A stretch of DNA of 38,578 nt from Flavobacteriia bacterium (GTDB lineage Bacteria > Bacteroidota > Bacteroidia > Flavobacteriales > Flavobacteriaceae), in NCBI GenBank assembly GCA_024635575.1, contig JAGXIN010000004.1:1-38578 (forward strand). Direction: 5' to 3'. The translations under genes were made by a program, and so were the position numbers. Below the pieces are notes generated by a model that saw nothing but the letters and a program-made list of their open reading frames with translations, was not told the DNA's origin and searched no databases. Shown here one piece after another: positions 28,205-36,138 of this stretch (position 1 is the first letter of the stretch; each line of letters starts with the position of its first letter).

Positions 28205-29215
28205 ATGAGCAGAAAAACTTTTTTTTGCGTTGATGCCCACACCTGCGGAAATCCGGTGCGCCTAGTTGCTGGTGGTGGTCCTCATTTAAAGGGAGCCAAT
28301 ATGAGCGAAAAGCGTCAGCATTTTTTAGAGGAATTCGATTGGATTCGCAAAGGATTGATGTTTGAACCGCGAGGACATGATATGATGAGCGGGAGTATTT
28401 TATTTCCGCCGCATAATGAGGAAAATGATTTTTCGATTTTATTTATTGAAACTTCCGGTAGTTTGCCCATGTGCGGCCATGGAACTATAGGGACAGTAAC
28501 CATTGCCATTGAAGAAGGTTTGATAACGCCAAAAATTCCTGGAAAAATAAGGATGGAAGCACCAGCCGGACTTGTGCATATTGAATACCAAAAAACCGGC
28601 AAAAAAGTAGACTGGGTGAAATTAATCAATGTAAAATCTTATTTGGCTGAGGAAGGATTAACAGTGGATTGTCCGGAATTGGGAGCACTTACTTTTGATG
28701 TTGCTTATGGAGGAAATTATTACGCCATAGTGGACCCGCAAGAAAATTTTAGTGGCATTCATAATTTTACGGCTAACAAATTAATTCAATATTCACAAGT
28801 CGTCAGAACGCGGATCAATGAAAAATATCCCAATTTGTTTATTCATCCCGAAAATGAAACCATTAGAGATGTGCGTCATTTGATGTGGACCGGAAATCCT
28901 ATCCATCCAACTTCTTCAGGCAGAAACGCCGTTTTTTACGGCGACAAAGCAATCGATCGTTCACCTTGCGGCACAGGAACATCAGCGCGTATGGCTCAAT
29001 TGTATGCTAAAGGCAAACTAAAACTTGGTGAAGAATTTATTCACGAAAGTTTTATTGGCTCTAAATTTATTGGAAAAATAGTGGAAGAAACCACTTTGAA
29101 CGGTGAAAAAGCAATTGTTCCCAGCATTCAGGGCTGGGCAAAAATATATGGTTACAACACTATTATTATTGATGAGGAAGATGATCCTTATGCACTCGGA
29201 TTTCAAGTTTTATAA
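28205..29215 (+). CDS. 4-hydroxyproline epimerase (proline racemase family)
   Basis: SLPMCGHGTIG and DRSPCGTGTSARMAQL: both catalytic cysteines present, favouring epimerase over Thr-containing dehydratase. Confidence 0.92.
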   Translation: MSRKTFFCVDAHTCGNPVRLVAGGGPHLKGANMSEKRQHFLEEFDWIRKGLMFEPRGHDMMSGSILFPPHNEENDFSILFIETSGSLPMCGHGTIGTVTIAIEEGLITPKIPGKIRMEAPAGLVHIEYQKTGKKVDWVKLINVKSYLAEEGLTVDCPELGALTFDVAYGGNYYAIVDPQENFSGIHNFTANKLIQYSQVVRTRINEKYPNLFIHPENETIRDVRHLMWTGNPIHPTSSGRNAVFYGDKAIDRSPCGTGTSARMAQLYAKGKLKLGEEFIHESFIGSKFIGKIVEETTLNGEKAIVPSIQGWAKIYGYNTIIIDEEDDPYALGFQVL

Positions 29216-29241
29216 ATATTTAAAGTTTAAACAATCATAAT

Positions 29242-30480
29242 TTGAAAAATGTTATCATCATCGGGGGTGGAATTATTGGATTATGTTCTGCATATTATTT
29301 GGCAAAAGAGGGGTCTAAAGTTACAGTTATTGACAAATCTGATTTGCTGGATGGCTGTTCTTATGGAAATGCGGGAATGATTGTTCCCAGCCATATTATA
29401 CCTATGGCACAGCCAGGCGTAATTCATCAGGGAATTAAATGGATGTTCAATGCCAAAAGTCCATTTTACATAAAACCAGCTTTAAGTTTGGATTTACTTT
29501 CTTGGTTGGTGCAATTTTACAAAAATTCCAATCAGAATCATGTCAACAAATCAATGGTTCCATTGCGGAATCTTTCTTTTTTCAGCAAAGAATTGTATCA
29601 GGAATTAGCGAAATCAACCAATGAATTCGGGTATCAGGAAAAAGGACTTTTAATGCTTTACAATACTGAAAAAGTTGGCGAAGAAGAGATAAAAACTGGA
29701 AAAATTGCTGAAGAATTGGGTATAGAAGTCGATTTTTTAGACCAACAGGAAGTTAAGAAGTTAGAGAAAAATATTAAAGTTAATGCGTTGGGGGCTGTGC
29801 ATTATAAATCGGATGCACATTTGTCTCCAAATCATTTTATGTCGTTTTTAAAATCCGAGTTAAATCTAATGGGGGTGAAAATGATTTCTAATTGTTCACT
29901 GTTGAATTTTAAGGTTTCCAATGAAAAAATTGAAGAATTAATCACCAATAAGGGTAATTTTAAGGCTGATGGATTTGTGCTTGCAACAAGTTCTTGGAGT
30001 GTGGAAATAGCCAAAAAGCTAGGAATTAAATTATATATTTTACCAGGGAAAGGCTATAGTTTTAATGTAGAAAACCTTTTGGTAAAACCAACAATTCCGT
30101 CTATTTTATGTGAGGGAAAAGTGGCTGTAACGCCTTTTAATAATGCTGTTCGGTTTGGCGGAACATTGGAAATCACCAACAATAATGACACTAAAATCAA
30201 TATAAAACGATTGCAGGGAATTGTAGAAAAAGTAAATCAATTTTATCCGGAGATAAAAGTTGACCTCCCAGAAAAGAAAAAAGTATGGCATGGTTTTAGG
30301 CCTTGCACACCAACCGGATTGCCAATTATTGAGAAATCTCAAAAAATTAAGAACTTGACCATTGCAGCAGGACATGCGATGATGGGCTTAAGTTTAGCTC
30401 CGGCTTCCGGAAAATTGGTCAGTGAACTGATAATGGATAAAAAACCATCTATAGACCTTTCAGAATTCAGGAGTACTTAA
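29242..30480 (+). CDS. FAD-dependent D-amino acid (D-hydroxyproline) dehydrogenase, DadA-like
   Basis: VIIIGGGIIGLCSAYYLAKEGSKVTVIDK; WHGFRPCTPTGLPIIEKS…GHAMMGLSLAPASGKLVSELI; TTG start. Confidence 0.9.
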   Translation: MKNVIIIGGGIIGLCSAYYLAKEGSKVTVIDKSDLLDGCSYGNAGMIVPSHIIPMAQPGVIHQGIKWMFNAKSPFYIKPALSLDLLSWLVQFYKNSNQNHVNKSMVPLRNLSFFSKELYQELAKSTNEFGYQEKGLLMLYNTEKVGEEEIKTGKIAEELGIEVDFLDQQEVKKLEKNIKVNALGAVHYKSDAHLSPNHFMSFLKSELNLMGVKMISNCSLLNFKVSNEKIEELITNKGNFKADGFVLATSSWSVEIAKKLGIKLYILPGKGYSFNVENLLVKPTIPSILCEGKVAVTPFNNAVRFGGTLEITNNNDTKINIKRLQGIVEKVNQFYPEIKVDLPEKKKVWHGFRPCTPTGLPIIEKSQKIKNLTIAAGHAMMGLSLAPASGKLVSELIMDKKPSIDLSEFRST

Positions 30481-30503
30481 AATATTTTGGTTACTTTTGA
30501 CGC

Positions 30504-30974
30504 ATGACTTTTATAGAAATTTTAATAAAGCTCAGAAGAATAGTGCGATCCGTAAATTTGGAAAGCAAGCGGGTGGATAAAGAATTGGGCGTGAGTATTC
30601 CTCAATTATTATGCCTTCAATTTTTGGCAGAGCAAGATGAATTTAAGGCAAATGCTTCAAAACTAAAAGGTTTTTTAAATTTAAATGCCAGCACAATTAC
30701 AGGGATTATATCAAGGCTGGAGAAAAAAAAACTTGTTATGAAACTTCCTAAATCCATTGACAAACGAGTTACTTTAATTTCTTTAACAACTAAAGGGAAG
30801 GAACTTATTCAAAATGCTCCAATTACTTTTCAACAAAAATTAAGTGAAAAGTTGCAAGCACTTCCGTCAGAAAAACTTAAAATCATCATTGAAGGAATTG
30901 ATTTGTTGACAGAACTTATGGAAGTTGATGAAATTGATGCCTTACCAATTATTACTTCGGAAGAATTTCTTTAG
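30504..30974 (+). CDS. MarR family transcriptional regulator
   Basis: Winged-helix: NASTITGIISRLEKKKLVMKLPKSIDKRVTLISLTTKGKEL. Confidence 0.92.
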   Translation: MTFIEILIKLRRIVRSVNLESKRVDKELGVSIPQLLCLQFLAEQDEFKANASKLKGFLNLNASTITGIISRLEKKKLVMKLPKSIDKRVTLISLTTKGKELIQNAPITFQQKLSEKLQALPSEKLKIIIEGIDLLTELMEVDEIDALPIITSEEFL

Positions 30975-31047
30975 GACTTATATATAGATACAATCGTTTT
31001 TTTTAAATATTATTTCATTTTCATTTTTTGGATTTAATCTTAAAAAG

Positions 31048-31059
31048 TTTCTGCAGAAA
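31048..31059. promoter_or_regulatory. MarR-type operator candidate, distal site (TTTCTGCAGAAA)
   Basis: Perfect 12-bp palindrome sharing TTTCTRCAGAAA core with the proximal site. Confidence 0.6.
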
Positions 31060-31156
31060 ACATAAAAATAAGTGTATTTTTATCAAAATATTTACCAATA
31101 AATCAACGTTATAGGATTTTGATTACTTGTTTGTTAAATTATTATAATTGATTTTC

Positions 31157-31178
31157 AATAGTTTCTACAGAAACTATT
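31157..31178. promoter_or_regulatory. MarR-type operator candidate, proximal site (AATAGTTTCT-AC-AGAAACTATT)
   Basis: Perfect 10-bp arms; covers the expected -33 region of the promoter with -7 TATTTTTG at 31182-31189. Confidence 0.7.
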
Positions 31179-31181
31179 TCG

Positions 31182-31189
31182 TATTTTTG
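31182..31189 (+). promoter_or_regulatory. Bacteroidota -7 promoter element (TATTTTTG) of the bS21-led operon
   Basis: Exact TAnnTTTG match 31 nt upstream of the bS21 ATG. Confidence 0.55.
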
Positions 31190-31219
31190 CGTCATAACCA
31201 TTAAAATAAAACAAGAAAT

Positions 31220-31414
31220 ATGCTCATTATACAAGTAAAGGAAGGCGAAAACATTGATAGAGCGCTAAAAAGATACAAACAAAAAACCAGAAGAACAAAA
31301 CTGATTAATAATTTAAGAGACCAGAAACAATTTACTAAAAAATCAGTAAAGAAAAGAATGAAATTGGCAAAGGCGGTTTACATACAGGATTTAAGAAATC
31401 AAGAAGAAAAATAA
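31220..31414 (+). CDS. rpsU: Ribosomal protein bS21 homolog, divergent (likely paralog)
   Basis: MLIIQVKEGENIDRALKRYKQK…SVKKRMKLAKAVYIQDLRNQEEK; 64 aa, S21 N-terminus and C-terminal helix; central region divergent. Confidence 0.9.
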   Translation: MLIIQVKEGENIDRALKRYKQKTRRTKLINNLRDQKQFTKKSVKKRMKLAKAVYIQDLRNQEEK

Positions 31415-31416
31415 AT

Positions 31417-31866
31417 ATGGAGACTTTTAAAATTTACAACAATATCACAACACCTTCAGCTGAAGAAAAGGAGGAAGCTATTTCGTTTTTATTTAAGCAC
31501 CTGCAGGAATATGGTGATAAAAAGGAAGATATTGGCAAATGTTTCGATTTTGCGGTAAGGGATTCCAAGGAAGAACTTGGCGGATTTGTATTGATGCTTT
31601 TGGAAAATAACGAAATTAAAGGCGTTACCATCGTTAACAAAACCGGAATGGCCGGATATATTCCTGAAAATATCCTTGTTTATATTGCCGTTCACGAAAA
31701 TGCCCGTGGTAAAGGTTATGGTAAAAAACTAATGAATAAAGCTATTGAATTGGCTGATGGTAATATTGCATTGCACGTAGAACCAAACAATCCGGCAAAA
31801 TTTTTATATGAAAAATTAGGCTTTGAAAATAAATATTTAGAAATGAGACTTAAAAAACAACAATAA
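31417..31866 (+). CDS. GNAT family N-acetyltransferase
   Basis: ILVYIAVHENARGKGYGKKLMNKAIELADGNIALHVEPNNPAKFLYEKLGFE (RGxGxG/A motif). Confidence 0.93.
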   Translation: METFKIYNNITTPSAEEKEEAISFLFKHLQEYGDKKEDIGKCFDFAVRDSKEELGGFVLMLLENNEIKGVTIVNKTGMAGYIPENILVYIAVHENARGKGYGKKLMNKAIELADGNIALHVEPNNPAKFLYEKLGFENKYLEMRLKKQQ

Positions 31867-31873
31867 ACTCTCT

Positions 31874-33277
31874 ATGGCTTTTTTAGACATTGTTGTTTTT
31901 GTTGTTTATATGGCCGCCGTTTTGGGGATTGGGTTTTATTTTTTTAAAAAAAATGAAACTGTTAAGGATTACTACGTCGGTGGAGGTGAAATGAGCAGTT
32001 TGCACGTGGGCTTATCCGTTGTTGCGACAGATGTAGGAGGAGGATTTTCAATTGGATTGGGCGGATTGGGTTTTGTGATGGGAATATCCGGTTCCTGGAT
32101 GTTATTTACCGGACTTATAGGCGCTTGGTTAAGCGCCGTTTTTTTGATTCCAAAGGTTGTTAAACTTGGTAATCTTCATGGTTTTTTAACATTTCCCGAA
32201 TTTTTGAAGCACAGTTACGGAACTACAGTAGCTATGGTTGCTGGTATTATTTCCTTTATTGGCTATTTGGGTTTTACTTCATCACAATTTCTTGCTGGCG
32301 CAAAGTTGGCAGTTGGCACATTTCCTTCTCTTGATTTGAATCAAGCTTTATTGATAATGGGAGGTGTGGCATTGGTTTATACTGTTTTTGGAGGGATGAA
32401 AGCTGTCATTTATACAGATACTTTTCAATGGATTATTTTAATGGTTGGGTTAATATTTGTAGGAATCCCTATTGCTTATAACTACTTAGGAGGTTATGAA
32501 GCGATTGTAAGTGTACTTCCTGATAAATATTTTTCATTGCAAAACGTTTCCTGGGTTCAACTTATAAATTGGTTTGTAATTATTGTTCCTATTTGGTTCG
32601 TTGGAATGACACTTTATCAAAGAATATACGCTTGCAAAGATGAAAAAACAGCAAAGAAGGCTTGGTTTATAGCAGGGCTTTTTGAATATCCTACAATGGC
32701 TTTTATGGGTGTAATTCTTGGTTTATTTTCAAGAGTCGCAGCTGCAAAAGGTATTTTTATTTCAGATGGATTTGAAAGTGAAATAGGGATGGATCCTGAG
32801 ATGGGAATGCCGTTGCTTTTAAAACATGTATTGCCTGTAGGTCTTATGGGATTAATGTTGTCAGCTTATTTTTCTGCAATAATGTCAACAGCAGACAGTT
32901 GTTTGTTGGCAGCATCAGGTAATTTTGTAACTGATATTTTAGGACTTAAGCATCCTAACAAAAGCAATATAAAAATTTCTCAGATTGTGACATTTGCGGT
33001 TGGTGGAGCTTCAATAATTATTGCCACTACTATGCAAAGTGTATTGTCGCTCATGCTATTGTCCTACTCATTTATGGTTTCAGGACTTTTGGTGCCAGTT
33101 TTAGGAATATTATTATCAAAAAAAAGAAAACCTGTAGCAGCTTTGTTCTCAATGATCATAGGAGGGTCTACAACACTGATTTTAACATTTCTTGAAGTGA
33201 AAATACCTTTTGGTTTTGACCCAATATTAATAGGAATTTCATTATCTTCCATTGTCTATTTAACAATTAAGAAATAA
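31874..33277 (+). CDS. Sodium:solute symporter (SSS family)
   Basis: KDYYVGGGEMSSLHVGLSVVATDVGGG; YTVFGGMKAVIYTDTFQWIIL; SAYFSAIMSTADSCLLAASGNFVTDI. Confidence 0.94.
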   Translation: MAFLDIVVFVVYMAAVLGIGFYFFKKNETVKDYYVGGGEMSSLHVGLSVVATDVGGGFSIGLGGLGFVMGISGSWMLFTGLIGAWLSAVFLIPKVVKLGNLHGFLTFPEFLKHSYGTTVAMVAGIISFIGYLGFTSSQFLAGAKLAVGTFPSLDLNQALLIMGGVALVYTVFGGMKAVIYTDTFQWIILMVGLIFVGIPIAYNYLGGYEAIVSVLPDKYFSLQNVSWVQLINWFVIIVPIWFVGMTLYQRIYACKDEKTAKKAWFIAGLFEYPTMAFMGVILGLFSRVAAAKGIFISDGFESEIGMDPEMGMPLLLKHVLPVGLMGLMLSAYFSAIMSTADSCLLAASGNFVTDILGLKHPNKSNIKISQIVTFAVGGASIIIATTMQSVLSLMLLSYSFMVSGLLVPVLGILLSKKRKPVAALFSMIIGGSTTLILTFLEVKIPFGFDPILIGISLSSIVYLTIKK

Positions 33278-33282
33278 CCGAT

Positions 33283-34356
33283 ATGGCATATATAACACTC
33301 AATAAAAAATCATTAACTCATAATTATTCATTTTTACAGTCGTTGTTTGCAAGCCATCAAAAGGAATGGGCTCCTGTATTGAAGTTGCTTTGCGGGAATA
33401 AAACCTTCTTGGAATATGTATTGTCATTAGGCGATGAACAGGTATGCGACGCTCGATTGAGCAATATAAAAAGAATTAAAGCCATAAATCCTGATAAAGA
33501 AACCATCTACATAAAACCTCCTGCGAAGCGAAGCATACCCAATGTAGTTAAATATGCTGATGTAAGTTTTAATACAGAATTAACGACCATGAAATGGTTA
33601 TCCATAGAAGCCGTTAAACAGCAAAAAATCCACCGAATTATTATTATGATTGAATTGGGTGATTTGCGCGAAGGTATTATGGGTGAGTATTTAATGGAAT
33701 TTTACAAAAAAATATTTGAGTTGCCCAATATTCAAGTGGCGGGCATTGGAGCAAATCTAAATTGTTTAAGCGGTGTGATGCCAAGCAAAGACAAGCTAAT
33801 TCAATTGAGTTTGTATGAACAATTGATTGAAGCAAAATTCGGAAAGAAAATTGATTATGTGTCAGGCGGATCTTCCGTGATGATTCCTCTTTTATTAAAA
33901 AAGCAAATTCCTAAGGGAATTAATCATTTCAGAATTGGGGAAACCCTGTTTTTTGGCGTTGATTTATTTACAAATAAAACAATCCCTAAAATGAAGGATG
34001 ATGTTTTTATGCTTTACACCGAAATCATTGAGATTACTGAAAAACCCATTATTCCTTATGGTTATTTAGAAGAAAATCCTTCGGGAGAAACCTTGGAAAT
34101 TGACCCTGAGGATTACGGAAAAAACCACAGCAGGGGAATTTTAGACATAGGGCTTTTGGACATTTCTAATACTGAATTTTTGATTCCAGTTGACAAAGAG
34201 ATTACCTTTATTGGCGCAAGCTCCGATATGTTGGTGGTGGATTTGAGCAAAACAGCAAAAAAATATAAAGTCGGTGACTTGGTTAGGTTTAAAATGAAAT
34301 ATATGGGTGCCTTGCGCGTTATGAACTCTGAATATATTGAAAAGAAACTGGTTTAA
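33283..34356 (+). CDS. Alanine/ornithine racemase family PLP-dependent enzyme
   Basis: Alanine racemase N-domain-like: PVLKLLCGN (candidate PLP Lys), VSGGSSVMIPLL, INHFRIGETLFFG. Confidence 0.85.
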   Translation: MAYITLNKKSLTHNYSFLQSLFASHQKEWAPVLKLLCGNKTFLEYVLSLGDEQVCDARLSNIKRIKAINPDKETIYIKPPAKRSIPNVVKYADVSFNTELTTMKWLSIEAVKQQKIHRIIIMIELGDLREGIMGEYLMEFYKKIFELPNIQVAGIGANLNCLSGVMPSKDKLIQLSLYEQLIEAKFGKKIDYVSGGSSVMIPLLLKKQIPKGINHFRIGETLFFGVDLFTNKTIPKMKDDVFMLYTEIIEITEKPIIPYGYLEENPSGETLEIDPEDYGKNHSRGILDIGLLDISNTEFLIPVDKEITFIGASSDMLVVDLSKTAKKYKVGDLVRFKMKYMGALRVMNSEYIEKKLV

Positions 34357-34489
34357 TGTATTGCTTTCTTTCCAGATTGGTTCGGATGGTATTTAATGGT
34401 ATTAAATTTTCTTCAAAATTTATTTCAAAACGAAAAAACTTCCTTAAATTTAGACGTTTTCAGCAGAGAATTTAACTAAATTAAAGAAT

Positions 34490-35785
34490 ATGAGATATGC
34501 CCAAATTCCTTCCGAATTATTTATAAAAAACAGACAAAATTTTACAGCAAAGATGGAGCCCAACTCCATCGCTATATTCACCTCAAATGATGTGATGCCC
34601 AACAATGCAGATGATGAAATGGGGTTTTCACAAAACAACGATTTGTTTTATTTAAGCGGCGTTGATCAGGAAGAATCTATTTTAGTATTGTACCCGGATG
34701 CTTTATTGCCTGCAAACAGGGAAATTTTATTTGTGAAAGAAACCAGCGATCTCATTAAAATTTGGGAAGGGGATAAGTTGACAAAAGAAAAGGCTTTTGA
34801 AATTTCAGGCGTTAAAAATGTAAAATGGTTGCAGGATTTTGACCTGACACTACAATATATGGCGTTTGAAGCGGATACTTTTTATATGGGTCATAATGAA
34901 CATAAAAAAACATTGACTGCTGAAATGTTGACCCAGCAAGACAGGATGATAGCCAGTTGCAAAGAAAAATATCCATTGCATAATTACAGGCGCGCTGCAA
35001 AAATTACCCGCGAACTTCGTCAAATTAAATCAGATGAAGAAATCGTACTTATGCAAAAAGCTACCGACATAAGTGTTGGTAGTTTTAAGAGGGTTTTAAA
35101 AGCCGTAAAATCAGGTATTATGGAGTACGAATTGGAAGCGGAACTAACCTACGAATTAATAAGAAAAGGTGCTAAACGCCACGCATTTATGCCAATTGTG
35201 GCTTCGGGAGCAAATGCCTGCGCATTGCATTACAACACCAATGATGCTATTTGTAAAGATGGTGATATGATATTAATGGATTTTGGAGTGTGTTATGCAA
35301 ATTACAATTCAGATACTACGCGTTGTTTTCCAGTAAACGGGAAGTTTTCAAAAAGACAGAAAGAAGTGTACAATGCAGTTTTATATTGTTTAAAGGAAGG
35401 GTCTAAATTGTTAAAACCAGGAGTGATTTCAGCCGGATATGAAAAACAAATGGCAAGTTTGGTTGAGCGGCAATTGATTAATTTGGGCTTGCTCGATGCT
35501 GAAAAAGTTAAAAATCAGGATCCTGAAAATCCGTTATATAAAAAGTATTTTATGCACGGAACAGCTCATTTTATTGGTTTGGATGTGCATGATGTTGGTT
35601 TGTATACCCGACCATTTGAGGCGGGAATGGTATTGACCTGTGAACCTGGAATTTATATTCCTGAAGAAGGTATTGGTTGTCGTTTGGAGAATGATTATTT
35701 AATCACCGAAAATGGAAACTTTAATTTAACAGCGGACATGCCTATTGAAATTGATGAAATTGAATCCCTGATGAATGTTAAATAG
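34490..35785 (+). CDS. Xaa-Pro aminopeptidase (aminopeptidase P, M24B)
   Basis: Aminopeptidase P N-terminal domain; MDFGVCYANYNSDTTRCFPVNGKFS; HGTAHFIGLDVHDVG; LTCEPGIYIPEEGIGCRLEND metal ligands. Confidence 0.95.
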   Translation: MRYAQIPSELFIKNRQNFTAKMEPNSIAIFTSNDVMPNNADDEMGFSQNNDLFYLSGVDQEESILVLYPDALLPANREILFVKETSDLIKIWEGDKLTKEKAFEISGVKNVKWLQDFDLTLQYMAFEADTFYMGHNEHKKTLTAEMLTQQDRMIASCKEKYPLHNYRRAAKITRELRQIKSDEEIVLMQKATDISVGSFKRVLKAVKSGIMEYELEAELTYELIRKGAKRHAFMPIVASGANACALHYNTNDAICKDGDMILMDFGVCYANYNSDTTRCFPVNGKFSKRQKEVYNAVLYCLKEGSKLLKPGVISAGYEKQMASLVERQLINLGLLDAEKVKNQDPENPLYKKYFMHGTAHFIGLDVHDVGLYTRPFEAGMVLTCEPGIYIPEEGIGCRLENDYLITENGNFNLTADMPIEIDEIESLMNVK

Positions 35786-36030
35786 CAAAAAATAATAGTA
35801 TAAACTGCCGTTTATTGTCATAAAAAAAACTCCTTTGCTATTTCCGCTTCTATCACAAAAAAGCTTAATTTAGTAACGGATAGAAAATTTTAGTCTTAAA
35901 ACTTTCATGAGTTACACAAGTATTATGTAATTGGTTTTGCTGAATCCTAAAAAATATCGATAAAAATTTAAGAATAAAAGCATAAATTTATCATTCTAAA
36001 TCACATACCCAGAGCCATATTAATGAGACT

Positions 36031-36138
36031 GTGTTATATATTTATAAATTTTTTAGTGCCAAGGAAAAAGCAATTGAACTGGCAGGCAAAATCATTGTGA
36101 ACAGAAAAATGAAATATTTATCATCAAATATTAAATAA
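36031..36138 (+). CDS. Possible small upstream ORF (35 aa, GTG start) overlapping the kinase start as TAATG
   Basis: Open frame …LYIYKFFSAKEKAIELAGKIIVNRKMKYLSSNIK*, stop TAA 36136-36138 overlaps ATG at 36138; weak evidence. Confidence 0.25.
   Translation: MLYIYKFFSAKEKAIELAGKIIVNRKMKYLSSNIK

Noticed and set aside
34389-34408. Tandem GGTATTTAAT/GGTATTAAAT upstream of the aminopeptidase P gene
   Set aside because: Two imperfect units only; not enough to call a repeat or binding site.
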